Of a stretch of 64,000 nt of DNA, positions 1 to 12,110 are shown piece by piece. Under the pieces are notes generated by a model that was given only the letters and a program-made list of their open reading frames with translations, was not told where the DNA came from and did no database searches. A program made the translations under genes and the position numbers. The stretch is from Polytrichum commune. Lineage: Eukaryota > Streptophyta > Polytrichopsida > Polytrichales > Polytrichaceae. The DNA lies in NCBI GenBank assembly GCA_950295325.1, contig OX485805.1, positions 45,282,758-45,346,757 on the forward strand, written 5' to 3'. Position 1 is the stretch's first letter, and every line of letters starts with the position of its first letter.

Positions 1-350
1 TAGAGTTTAATATTGATATTGGAAGACGATTTTGTAAAATCTACATGGTAAAGGTAGGAGCACACTTATCGCCACCTATCAACATCCTTATCAACTCCTT
101 CCACTACCATACAAAGTCAAAGGAGCCCAGGAGGTTAATGTGGGTTCAACAACATGGCAAATGCACTATGGAAAGAGGTGTCGTTAAAGAAAATAGAACT
201 TGCGATGAAGCAATGCAACATATTTTCAAAATTACTTACTTTATAAAGCAAAAAACTTATAGCATTTAACAAGTTCCCAGGATTGTGTACTTCGTTGGTC
301 ATTGTGAAAGTTAATATGATTGAAACTTTATACCACAATAAAAGAAAATC

Positions 351-1215
351 ATGTACAAATTTTATTTTATTTATTTTAATTCTACATTTCGTCTATTATG
401 CAAAAAAATGTTGGATTGGGTTAGAGACTTGAAGTTCTACGGCATCATGCTCAATGAATCAACCTACATATCAATGACCCATCATTTCACGGTAGTTGCT
501 TCATTCATGGAGAAAGGTATGCCCCAATTTTGCTTTTTAGGTCCTTTGACGACAGTAAGGAGGATGTTGAAGTGATATTCGAAACCCTAACCAAACGTAT
601 GAAAGAATATGATTCAAATGTTGATAAGTGTATTCCTTTTGGTTCTAAAAGTGCAACAAGGATGATTGGCAAGAGGATATTAATGGTTGTTTGCTTCAAT
701 GACCAAGTAAATCCGTTCCTAACCTCAATTCATTGCACAGCTTTGGACGCTACTAATGCTCCAAATTGCAATGAGTTCTCAAAGAATATAGATACTTCAT
801 CAATGTTGTTGCTAGACATCAAGAAATCTAAATTGCACTATGAAGATTTCAATCAAAATTTAACAACACAAAGAAAAGTCTACAAGTGGAATTAGAAGAT
901 GTGTTGGATTTCAAGGTAGTAAGGAATAATCACCCTTTATGATTCGTTAGAATTAATGCTAACTTGTTACATATGCACCTTACTAGAACGGAGGATGTTA
1001 TCATGTAATATATTTATTTGAAGTTCCAAAGCTTCAAGTACATTTATTGCCTCTACTTTATATCATACATACTACATCTGTTGTCAATGTTGTCTCAAAA
1101 TTTTCAACATAAATTTGTGGATATCATAACTATGGATTTTGATGAAAAAAATGTAGAACATATTTGTATGCTCTTTGTAGATATGATGCAAGTTCTCAAT
1201 GTAATTTTTTTATGA
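351..1215 (+). pseudogene. Decayed hAT-type (DUF4371/ZNF862-like) transposase fragment
   Basis: Two overlapping reading frames with a frameshift near 545-575 read like the middle of a DUF4371/ZNF862-type hAT transposase. The first (about 405-560) contains FYGIMLNEST followed by a hydrophobic strand and FLGPL, matching the family block around 'DESTD...FLGL'. Here the usual aspartates are degraded. The second (about 545-890) contains VIFETLTKRMKEY, VNPFLTSIHC, ALDATNAPNC and FSKNID in the family order. A third frame (1018-1215) has LSQNFQHKFVDI, which may be a further piece. Catalytic residues and continuity are lost, so this is a dead remnant. Family assignment is by recognition of motif order, not a search. 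Confidence 0.6.
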
Positions 1216-1632
1216 GACATGCAAAATGTAATCACACTAGGCACGACCTGATTGAGGCCTTGGTTTTCCATAAAAGGTTTGCACCCATTGTGTGTTAAGC
1301 TTTAGAGATGCAATCTTGAGGACAAATGCATCATGAATGCATTTAAGGTCTTAGAACTTACTAACGTGTACAACAAGTTGGATTGGCATGTTGGAGAGTA
1401 TAATAGTTGTAGATTCTTTGTGCTCATTGTGCAACAAGACTTTCACGGTAAGACACTTCTATCTTTGATAGAATCAACAACAATAAAGCAATTGTTCTTT
1501 GCCTTCAAGTTACAAGCAACATTAGATTGGTGGTGATAAGTTCTTCAATGGTGTGTAGGCAATGGTAACATAGAATGATACACTCAAGAATTTGGTTTTT
1601 CTTGCATAAATTGTCCATGTACAATGTGTAAG

Positions 1633-1893
1633 CACTACACCAAATATGATATTTAGTGTTTGATTAGATTTAGTGTTTTACCACCCAATTATGCTCAACA
1701 CTAATTTTCAATTCTTTGATAATTAGTGTTAGACATAAATGCGCCGCCGCCGCCTTCCTTGTTGCCACCTCTTTCCTACTAAACACTAAATTCGTGCATG
1801 TAACTTTCACATATTACCATAGATGATATTTAGTGTTTGAGTTTACATTTAATGTTACTTACTTTCATAGGGTTAGTGATATTTAGTGTAGTG
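1633..1893. mobile_element. MITE with CACTACAC...GTGTAGTG ends
   Basis: The segment begins CACTACACCAAATATGATAT and ends GATATTTAGTGTAGTG, so the two ends are inverted copies. It has no coding capacity. A further TTTAGTG/CACTAAA palindrome extends to about 1935, and a (CGC)n patch lies near 1741. The same ends recur at 11409, 31780, 33257, 45143 and 56218. CACTA-type termini are seen directly; the superfamily is an inference because no clear 3-bp target duplication was found. Confidence 0.65.
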
Positions 1894-4547
1894 TCCGTAT
1901 TTAGTGTATCTAACACTAAATATCATATTTTGTGTACAATTTGTGAGAGGCCATTTTTGGTCCAAAATTTCACTAAAATAAAATATGGTAACCAAATGCC
2001 AACAAAGAACCTAGTGGGTGTGCTTCAAGTAGCACTAGAAGGTCCAATATGAGTTTGTCATGATATTTTTGCAGAGGCCATGGGTATATGGAAGAACAAT
2101 AGAAAATTCATGTGCATTTTCTCCCCATCTCAAAAGGTATTTGTTTGGTTTGGGAGAAGTTGAAATTGATGAATTGGGAGGCCTTTGAGTTGCATCTGGA
2201 ATTGTTCGTTATGTTATTTAAATTTGGACATATATGTTTGATGCTTGTGTTTTGTTTGTGTACTAACTTTGAGTCCTTTTAGATTCCAACATGTCCTATA
2301 ACAATATGTTTTATTTGCAAAATAGGTAAATTGTGTCATGACAATTATCTGTCCCACAAGGTATATGAGCCTTGAGTGGATGTCTAGATTGTACCAAAAA
2401 ATTCAATAAGTCCAAATAAATGGCATCAACTCACATGAGAATATCATTTGCATTCTCGATACATGCACATTACAAAACTTAACCTTCCGCATATAATAAC
2501 TACTCTAGTCATACACATACTTTGCAAACCAATATGGATGAAGCACCACTATGAATGTGTTTAATTATTTCTTTGTTTTGTTTTTTTGTTTTTTGACAAC
2601 ACACAATACATGTAACAATAACATGTGCACAACATGAGATGTGGTCCATGTGCATGACCAATTTCTACCGCTTTTGCCATAAGACCCGCTAATAAAACCA
2701 CATATTTTTTAACTTCAATATGTACAAAATTTCATGCATAAGTCTATTTTTATTTGAAACCATGTATTGTTTAGTTTGTGAAAAAATATTTTGAAACACT
2801 TATGTTGTTCCATTAAGATCCAGTTTATAGCAACACATTGGCTTGAATGGAGCAATATGAATTGTGTGTGTGTGAGAATTATATTCATAAAATTAAAAAG
2901 TTGCGACAAGTATGATAAGCAACTAAGGTGAGAATATCTATCTCGACAACTTAGTCTAAATGGACATACATATTTAAATAGTGTGTGATTAAGTGTGGAT
3001 CTAAGAATAGACACCAAAAGGATGTTTGCTAACCCGTAAAGGTTGAAGCAAAATTGTCTAAAACAACTTAGTCATGTTTAGAAGTTCATTAACAAAAAAC
3101 AACACTTCCTATGGTAGACATATGATTGTATAGATGGAGACTTTGTGGCGTCAAATTTGTTCACCCAAAGTCTCAACCATCCACATGTCCAAAAATTTAA
3201 AGATTACAACACAAACGTGTATGCAATTATTACGGGGCAACGGTGATTGCCCAAACAAAAAATCCACTTTGACCTATAGTGGTTATATGATATTGAACTA
3301 CGATCTCAAAATTTGTTGACCATTCCAAACCCAATAATCAACTTATGTGGGAGACCTCATACGATAATTTCATAAAAACAAATAGAGATAATCCACTATG
3401 ATAATGAATAAAACATCACATGAGTTCCAAATTGGCTACAACCTTGATTTAAATTTGCTAATCATCTCGCGTTATTTGCATGTTTCATCTTCTACTAGAA
3501 GTGGGTACAACGCTAACAATGTCCGTTTAAGACCGCTAATATCATCTTAAGTTATTGCATACCAAAGCAATGAACGGGGAGAACTAAAATGATAAAAAGA
3601 ATCTATAGAATATACCCTATATTTATAACAAAATCTAAGACCAGTTAAGCCCAAGAATCTCCCATACATTGTACAGTCTAACCTCGTTAATACAACACTT
3701 GTTTATACGACATCCTCGATATTAGAACACATTTTTGCGCAACCAAACTTTTTGGTTCAAAACTCCCTCTTTTATATGTCTATGACACTCAATAATTCGT
3801 CATTTAGATCTCCATTTTGTCACCTTAAAGAGGTAGTTAATGCTAAAATTCCTTTCATCTATGTCATGTACATCTAAAATACATCCATTCTCACTTGGGA
3901 ACTACTTGGGAACTTCACTTAGGGTTAGAGTGGTCTCTTGCCTAGTATGTTGCCTTACACACAAATGATATAATATCACCAATATCTTGATGCTAAACGT
4001 CATGCATCATTGTTGTCTAGTTTCTTATTAGAGAACTCTTTATATTTCAGTGTAAATGAAATTATAAGTTTTCAAAAATTAGTAGGGAATTTAGATAAGA
4101 TGACAATTGCTGACTAGGGTAGGCAACATCATAGATCTTTGGACTCCTATTACAAGAGATCTTGAAATATTTATATTTGTTTGAAGTTATAAGTTATTAG
4201 TTCGTACCATCTATATTGCTTAAACTCGTTGTACATATTTTTAATCTCATATTACTAATGTTTTCGTATTCCCTCAATAATACGACAACTTTACGAAATT
4301 CATCATATTAATGAGAAGACAACACCTCGATAATATGACTTGTTGGGTGTTTCCCAAATGTGTCATACTAAAGAGGGAGAATAGTACCAAAGTCGATCCA
4401 AAGGCCCAGAGACATTTATGGCCTCCCACATCCCCGGGACACATTTAAAGTGTGGACTTATCCAAAATAGACACTAAGGACGCCTGCATTGAATTAGATA
4501 CCCGGAAACGACGATACCCGGAAGCACCTCCATAATCTATTGCACTA
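1894..4547. other. AT-rich intergenic DNA, no gene recognised
   Basis: Only short open frames without recognisable motifs occur here, and no exon-like run with paired splice sites was found on either strand. No RNA gene was seen. Short GATACCCGGA motifs start at the right edge (about 4497 and 4513). Confidence 0.5.
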
Positions 4548-4670
4548 AGGGTTCGTTTCCATATAGGCCGCTCGCCTATCAGATTCTAGTGTAAATGTAG
4601 ATTATGTGAGGTGGAATCTACATTTCCACTAGAATTTGGTGGGTGAGGGGCCTACATGGAAACTAGCCCT
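4548..4670. mobile_element. 123-bp hAT-like MITE
   Basis: The left end AGGGTTCGTTTCCATATAGG and the right end, read on the other strand as AGGGCTAGTTTCCATGTAGG, form imperfect inverted repeats of about 22 bp. They start with AGGG, as many hAT non-autonomous elements do. The interior is a second short palindrome (TGTAGATTATG...ATCTACATTT). An 8-bp target duplication is not obvious, so the superfamily is tentative. Confidence 0.55.
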
Positions 4671-4947
4671 GATGAAGTGAAATGAAACGAGATTGGTTTT
4701 AAAGTCCGGGAAGTCGAAAAGGACGATGGGACTGAAAGTACATGATGATGATGATTTTATACTTGTTAATTTTTTAGAGTGGCAGAGTGTGGTAGCTTCT
4801 GTGAGGTAAAGGCTAATGTTAACTTGTTGGTCCACTTGAAAGAAAGACAGGATGTCGCATGGAACTACGTGCTCAAAAAGTGATGGAAACAAACTCTAGA
4901 TGGGATTTTACAGGGGACATTCCAACACGAAATGTGCCTTGTTTTCA

Positions 4948-5787
4948 ACTATATTATAGGAGCGGAAGTGACATAGTCTAGTATCTCTAGAGAAAGGGAT
5001 AATTGTTCGTTGTCTAGTTTCAATGGCACGTCTACAGTTCGAGGTGCGGTAGGCAACAATGATCTTGCGTTGTGGTGGAGTCCATGGTTACTATGAGTAC
5101 AATTCACATTCGTATTTAAGAAAATCTTTGAGGTGAATGTGATATAGTTTCTTCCTAGAGAGATGGAAAGAGTTCCATTCTTTGGCAAGAAAAACCTCCT
5201 TGATATCATCAACACACGTTGTTTTTGACGTGGTTGGGTTTTTCAACGAGGGAAACCCCATGATGTTTTCCACACAGTTGTCGATTTGTTCCAAGTGTTA
5301 AATTCTTGTTCGGCTAGGTGTTGGGATAGTGAGGTTGCTCTACTCACTAACCAGGAGGGGAATAGGTGGGCAAGCCATTGCTAAGAGCCCATAGAGCGTA
5401 TAATTCTATGGGGAGTTCTCCGAATTCAACCAATAAGATATGATAGGTAATCGAAGAACGAACTTTGACGCAAGACATCATATGCATCTTCATGCCTTTC
5501 TCAAAGACTTTCCAATGAGAGTTTTCCAAGTCACCTCCCCAAATTCTGGTACCATACATGACAGTAGGAGACACTAAAGCCTTGAATAAATGAGATTTGA
5601 CTTCCCAACATGTGACGCCAACTATTGCTTCTGTCCCTAAAGTTTGCACGAAGACTTTCATACATGCGATTCCTCGCCTTTTACGAGATGGCTCAAAGTA
5701 ACCATGTGAACAAAAACCAATCCCAATAAATTTGTATTCATGGGTGATCTCAATTTGGTCCTTTTCTAGTGCCCTAATACGAAACAT
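4948..5787 (-). pseudogene. LINE (non-LTR) reverse transcriptase C-terminal fragment
   Basis: The minus-strand frame 5347-5787 reads YKFIGIGFCSHGYFEPSRKR, then KSHLFKALVSPTVMYGTRIW and GGDLENSHWKVFEK. This is the layout after the catalytic core of plant non-LTR retrotransposon polymerases: 'YLGI', a linker helix, then 'L...YG.E.WG'. The catalytic YxDD box is not present, so only the 3' part survives. Two further frames at 4949-5294 probably continue the same element, broken by frameshifts. No poly-A tail or target duplication was located. Confidence 0.55.
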
Positions 5788-5803
5788 ATCAGCCCTAGTG
5801 ACG

Positions 5804-6275
5804 TAGATACCCGGACGGTACCTTCTAGAACACGTCAGCTGCTCATGAATTCCAACAGGTATATATTTATACCATGGAATGTACCAGCCTGTGTATGAAG
5901 ACTTTGGCGATGGGGGACCCCATACTTCTCCATTGGCCTGTACCCGCCTTACATTTCCATTGTACCTTTCTATCCTTTGACATTTATTGAGATACCCGGA
6001 ACTTGAGATACCCGGACGACGTACCTAGTGAATCTAGGGTGAGAGTGAATCACATTGACTATTGTGACGTCGGTACAGACACCTCGTTTCCTGACATGGC
6101 CACGTGTATACCCGGGGTGTACCTTTCTGTGTATGGAGATAGTACCGAGAAGAGAGAAGGAGAGGATGGAGCAGAGAGGCTTCCAACGAGAATCGCACCC
6201 GAGCTTTGGCTATGGCGAGGGCGGGCCCCCACGGTTCTAATCTACCTGTGCCCGCCCTACCTTTAATCTTTTGAC
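5804..6275. repeat. GATACCCGGA motif cluster and imperfect duplication upstream of the HPGT gene
   Basis: GATACCCGGA occurs at about 5804, 5991 and 6006, with a relative (TATACCCGGGG) near 6106 and two more copies near 4497 and 4513. A block containing CTTTGGCGATGG...CCCGCCTTACAT at about 5900-5970 recurs as CTTTGGCTATGG...CCCGCCCTACCT at about 6203-6265. The segment lies directly upstream of the HPGT start codon, so it probably overlaps that promoter; this role is inferred from position only. Confidence 0.5.
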
Positions 6276-6395
6276 CCCCCTTTTTCTGATGTGTTCGTTC
6301 TGTTCGTGATCATCTTCCGATCGATCTAACATTTGCCGCAAACGGTGCTGTATGCGCTCCAATAAGGGTTTGAAACCCTCGATCCAGCAGGTCCG

Positions 6396-9300
6396 ATGAG
6401 GTCCAGCCGGGCACGGGAGTCCAGTAGCACCACAAGCCTCGCCTTGCTCATGGTGTCCATGTTTGCTTGCTTCTACACGGCCGGGAGGTGAGACGAATGC
6501 TCGAGATCTTTGTCTGAAAACTGCTCTGTTTCTTCTTGTTGGTCGTTTTGACAAGGATCGGTAGTGTGTTGTGATTCTAGGAACTCTCTGTGGATATTTG
6601 AGCTTTGTTAGAGTATCTAAGTGCTGGAGCTGGAGGAATGCATTTTAGATATTTTTTTGGTGCTTTGTGATTATTTCCTCTTAGAATTTTAGGTTTTTAG
6701 GTGACTCGGATGACAAGAGCATTTTGGAGACCATTGATTTCAGCCGATCAGAAAATGAGTCAGTATCGTGGCTTGCTCGGAAGGGAAGAAGTTGGAACGA
6801 GAGGATTGCACATTTGATTTTTATCCGATTGTTTCTGAAATTTTGGAAATGCTCTGTTTTTTGATCACGTTGACAGGGATCGGTAGTGTGTTTTTTATTT
6901 TAGGAAATTTCTGTGGATGAGTGAAATTTATTAGAGTATCTAATTGGTGACGTTGGAGGAATGCGCTTTTCGAAATTTTGGTGCTTCGTGATTATTTTAG
7001 TATTTTAGGTTTTTCTCTGGCTTGGATGACAAGAGTGTTTTGGAGACGCTTGGTTCAAGCCTACCAGAAAACCAGGATGGAAGGTTAGGTCAAAAGGGAA
7101 GAAGTTGAAATAGCTTAGGGCAAGAGGATTGGAAATTTGGTCATTCTCTGATGTTTCTGAAAATTGGAATCCTTGGATGTGTTAGCAATCGGCACAATGG
7201 CAATAATGCGATGTAAGTTCATGAATGTGACGTAAGATTCACAGGGATATCTTTAGAGCTAAGAATATGGACGTCCTTAAGTTTATGGAGAGGTCACATG
7301 TTCCTTATTCTAGCCAATCTTGCTTTCTCTCAGAGTCATTTAGAGCAATGAACAGCCCGGATTTGAGGCTTCTTTCTGTAGAAGTTAGTATCACATAGTT
7401 TTATAGAGTTGTAATCCAACCTTATTCTGGATGGAAGATGCGTCATCAAATTCACCTGTGGAGGGTACATCTAATTTTTATGTTTTTCGGTAAGGACAAG
7501 GTGGCTATATGTTCGTGACTGTGCTGTTTCACTTGCCACTGAATCTAAGTTAAAGTACAATGTTTTAGACTATTAGCTCAAAGGTAAGCGGGCCTTAAAT
7601 GGACACTTATGTTTTGTGCCCACTTCTCGTAGGATGTGAAAGACACAATTAGTGCGAGATGATTAGAGTATCCAAATTATGCCTGTAGTCATTTCCCTAT
7701 AATTTTTGGAGTTCATGTGACTACCTGGATATATTGTTAAAGTGACGATTCTCTTTCTTATCAAGGATCATATAGGTCCTCCCAATTATGTTGACTACTG
7801 GGTCTATAACAATTTTGAGCCTGAAGTCCAATCTATTTTAAACACATGTATTTTTGGTGTCGTTCTTAGATCCACACCTCAAATTAAGGTGTCTGCTTAA
7901 CAGGAGTAACTGAATGAGGTCCACTTGCCACACCTGCTATCCAGTTTTAAACACTATTAGAAAATGAGATGCTTCAAAGTCAATATAGTCTCAAGTGTTA
8001 GGTTTATGTTACTCATAGTGCTATATTCATGCAGAAATTGTTACACTAAAATTGCTCTGGTTGCTTGCTTGGTTAGACTTTGATATTGCAGACTTCCTAG
8101 AACTTATGAGCTTCCATGGCTGAAATTATTCACTAAATGACCAGTCTTTTTGCATGTAGCTTCTGCATTTTAACACTACTACCTTCTAGATGCGTCCAGA
8201 TAATTTATGATGGTATTTGAACACCAGAAACTTTGGAACCACAAACTTTGCATTGTTGACATGCTTTCCTCTGGTGTTGTGGAGGATCTTCCAGGTTGTG
8301 GCAGGATGCAGAGATGAGATATCGCCTTCTGGGCAACTTGCCAAGTCACAGATTTGAGGTACTCTTGTGGTGTATATTCTCTTGCTCTCTGCAACGTTGT
8401 CGCCAAGTTGGAACTTGGTGGCTAGTTTTGTGGTTTGGATAATGGGCACTACTTTGCAGATATCTGATCCTCGGCCATTCATGTTCTGTTTACAGGCTAA
8501 AGAATCTTTATCAGTGGATGATACTTTAAAGCTGCTAGATTGCAAGTAAGTACTACCTATTTATTGCACTTTATAATCAGAACAGGGCTTGATTGATGTA
8601 CATATGTTGTTTAGTATGTGACTATACTTGTACTTATTTGCTGGAATGGCAGATCATTATGTTGTTTATTGGCTTTAATCCATCAAGGAACAGTGATGAC
8701 CCTTGCTCATGAAAATACTCAGTAAACTAGTAGGACCTTAGCTTCTGCGTTTTAGTATGATGATTTTGTACAGTTACTTTTATCTTTGTTGGTGTGGGTG
8801 CATTTAAAACTTAGCTACATTGTATAGAAACTTATTATTGGACCAACAAGTCACTTTCAGACTGCTTGTGTATCTGGCAGCCTCTACACTTGATTGGCAA
8901 TTTTTATCAGAAAATCTTCTGATTGTTACCTGCAAGTCAATGTGACAGAAGACTTTTGTTGCAGGGAACAGCAAAAAAAGCTAGTGGATGCTGAACAGGA
9001 GTTAGCTGCAGCAAAGAGCCATGGTTATGTTTCAAAATTTGAACAGTCTAGCAACAAGAGCCAGCTACAAGCTGTTATTGGTATCATGACAACATTTGGT
9101 GGTCAGCCTCGGCGTGCATCTTCTCGAAAAAGTTGGTTGCCCACTGGTAAGTTCCTTCTTGAACCTTTGTGTTCTGTGCGGTCCATAAACAAGTAAGATC
9201 AACTTATTACTGAAGCCTACTGAGCACTTGCCCATATTGAAGTTGGGTATCAAAGAGATAAAATAAAATTGCTCAACTTCCATGCCTCATGATGTTTACA

Positions 9301-12110
9301 CCACTCACTTAATGGAATCTAACTTCATCATTCATTGAATATTGGCTCTTGTTATCTACTTTCTGATGTATAGCATGGTTTCTTTCACCAATGTTCAATG
9401 AGCTCATATCAGTTGCCTATCTTTGAGGTGCAGGGCCTGCATTGAAGAAACTTGAAGATGAGAAACGAATAATCATTCGTTTTGTTATTGGAAGAAGGTC
9501 TGTTTCCCCCTAACATTGATATTTATGTTTGTATTCATTGGCAAAGTTTTTTTTTGCGGGGGGAGGGGGCCTTGGGTTGTACTAATAAGCCATATTTAAA
9601 CATATTCATATTTTGATAAATTTGTCTTGAAGTACATCGTGATAGATCTTAGACAACAATGCAGTTGGCTGTACTGCATTGCTTTCTATTTTATGCTCTA
9701 GGTAGATGTTGAGAGTAGTGGATTTTCAAAGTTTCAGAGTTATATGCATTCTGCAATTATGGTTTCATTGCCTAAACCCTAAACGTTCCAACATTCTGAA
9801 AGACCAAACCCTAATCTGGTGTTTTGTGCAGTCCAAACAAAGGAGATATGTCTGACCGACAGATTGATCAAGAGAGCAGTGACTTCAATGATTTTCTGAT
9901 TCTGGTATAAACCTGTCCGCTGGTTCTCCAATCCTCCTGACCAATTCCACATGTCCTACCTCTGGTGTTGGAGGATTTATGAAGTCCTGTACCGCTTTAC
10001 TCTTTGGAGCTTGTGCAGACCTGACTTCAGCATTCCTTTGTGGATTTCTTAAATGTTCTCTTTGTTGTAACTAAAAGTGTTCTGCTTCACTAATTGTATG
10101 GCTTATGTTAGTATCTGGGTATCGTGTGTACAGGATGATCATGTGGAAAGTGATGACGACTTGACACATAAGACAAAGCTTTATTTTACCAAAGCAGTGG
10201 AAACTTGGGAAGCAGCTTACTACCTCAAGGTGGATGATAATATTGGTTTTGGTATAGGTGAGACTATGCCACCTATCTGCAGTCTGGTTTTCTGATATGA
10301 GTTTGCACCTTCAAAACTGCTTCAAAGACTTCACAATCTATCCTATTTGTACTGTGCAGCAGTCTCTCCATCTGCAGTTTGTTGTTGTAATGTAATTTTC
10401 GCATCATGTCAGTTTTCACAGTATGGATATAATTGTCTTTGAATGTGGATGTTGGGTGTGGCCATATATGTGGGCATAGAGCAGACCAGTTGATGACAAT
10501 GCTTAATAGTCACTTGGACAAGCCCAGAGCGTATGTGGGTTGCATGAAGGCTGGAGAGGTCATCAGTGATCCGTAAGTTCACAGTTTTGATTGTGCCCAT
10601 TGAGCAGACCCCCTTGCTTGATGATGAGACTTCTTTTTAGTGGGAATACTGCCTCATCTCACGGGATGATTCATGACATACTGCAATTCTGATGATTGAT
10701 AGTGATTTCTTGAAAGCATTTGTTTAATGCTTGAAGGACTTCCAAGTAGAAATGCTTGCCATTTGTCATTGGCATGCAAAATGGTATAGGGATACCATAC
10801 AGTTGCCAAATTTGAGATTATTATACTTGATGCTCTTATGCTGGACTTCTCACTCTGTCCAACGATTGTCCCTCTGAGGTTTCCTTCTAGAATGATCTTG
10901 GCTCGTTTCATGTGATGATCATGGACACTGTGTTGCAGAAATGCACAATGGTATGAGCCCGACTGGTGGAAATTTGGAGATCAAAAGTCAGAGTAAGCAC
11001 CGTAAAGAATGCATCTGTCCAGTTCATTTAGAGATATGTCTTTAGAAATGGTGAAATCATTAATACCTACTGTGGTAAGTCTCAATGCTGTAGAGACTGA
11101 TGAAGGTGTTGGTCAAATGCTTGCAGATTGAGTAGGTGTCTTTGATCAAATAAGTGTTTCACTAGCATGAACACCTTGCATTTGGTTGCATTATGTGCTA
11201 AGTGGAATTTGTTGAGTGGGTGAGCCTTCAAAACCCCTGGCTGTTGATTGGCTTACAGGCCCTAAGTGACATGATTTTGTTTGCAGATATCATCGGCATG
11301 CAGCTGGCCAAGCCTATGCCCTTTCCAAACCATTGGCACAATACATATCGATTAACAGGTAATACCTACTATAAGAGCAGTTACTATATGACGGTAAAAT
11401 GTAGTACTAACAACACTAAATATGATATTTATTGTCACTTACTATTTGGAATTTTGCAATGCTATATATGTTTACTTTATATCTCATATTTTTACCAACA
11501 AATGTTAAATTGGTTCTTTGGAGATTATAGAACATCAATAACTTAACTAGGTAAAAATTACATCAGTAATAAATAATATATAGCATTGTGTAAATCCAAA
11601 TAGTAAGTGACACTAAATATCATGTTTAGTGTAGTGATTTATGAGTGGACAGGGATGAATGACATTCAAGAGATATATGAAGTTCTTAAGAAGAATGTTG
11701 TTCTGAGGTGCTTGTGGTGTTCCTGCAGTGCTTATCTGAAAGAATACAAGAATGAAGATGTAGCTGTTGGGGCTTGGATGCTTGGCCTAGACACGGAGCA
11801 TGTTGACAACCAGAATCTATGTTGCGGTGCAAATAATGGTCTTTTCCTTAACCTTGCTTTCTTTGGTACTGCTGGAGTTCTGAGTCCAGAGGGTCAACTT
11901 GGTTATAACTGTCTTGTCTGCAGGCCAAAAGTAGCGCTTTCTTGATTATTGTTGTATTATTCCAAATCTTTCAAGTCAGATGCATAATTTGAGGGAGGCC
12001 TTTCTTGTTCTATGAATGGTAGCAGATCTCTCTGACACTATTCTAAATATGTGTCATTGCAAATTGGAGTCTGGTCAATTCTTACAGGAGGCGTATGCTG
12101 GGCTCAATAA
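6396..12110 (+). CDS. Hydroxyproline O-galactosyltransferase, HPGT-like (GT31), 12 exons
   Basis: Exons: 6396-6487, 8295-8358, 8496-8545, 8965-9146, 9434-9497, 9832-9904, 10134-10257, 10482-10572, 10939-10992, 11287-11358, 11729-11838, 12088-12110. All introns are GT-AG and all phases agree. The sum is 999 nt, giving 332 residues, close to the roughly 340 of Arabidopsis HPGT1-3. The start is the first ATG after an in-frame stop at 6363. Residues about 13-29 form a type II Golgi membrane anchor, followed by RLWQDAE, typical of HPGT. The GT31 domain shows VIGIMTTFGG, RRASSRKSWLPTG, IIRFVIGRS, YLKVDDN, PRAYVGCMKAGEV, WYEPDWWKFGDQ, HAAGQAYALSKPLA, NEDVAVGAWMLGLD and NQNLCC. HPGT enzymes add the first galactose to hydroxyproline in arabinogalactan proteins. 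The metal-binding motif is DDN (209-211), where relatives have an acidic third residue. Membership of HPGT rather than another GT31 clade rests on the N-terminus, length and absence of a galectin domain. Confidence 0.92.
11409..11636. mobile_element. CACTACAC-family MITE inside HPGT intron 10
   Basis: Arms of about 55 bp are inverted copies. The left arm has CACTAAATATGATATTTATTG then TCACTTACTATTTGGA and TGCAATGCTATATAT. The right arm mirrors this and ends GTTTAGTGTAGTG. The element lies wholly inside the intron between exons 10 and 11, on neither splice site. Confidence 0.75.

Noticed and set aside
4949-5294. Two minus-strand ORFs as independent genes
   Set aside because: They directly follow the LINE reverse-transcriptase frame and are more simply its frameshifted tail.
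6237-6554. 105-codon minus-strand ORF
   Set aside because: Antisense to HPGT exon 1 and its flank, without a recognisable domain.
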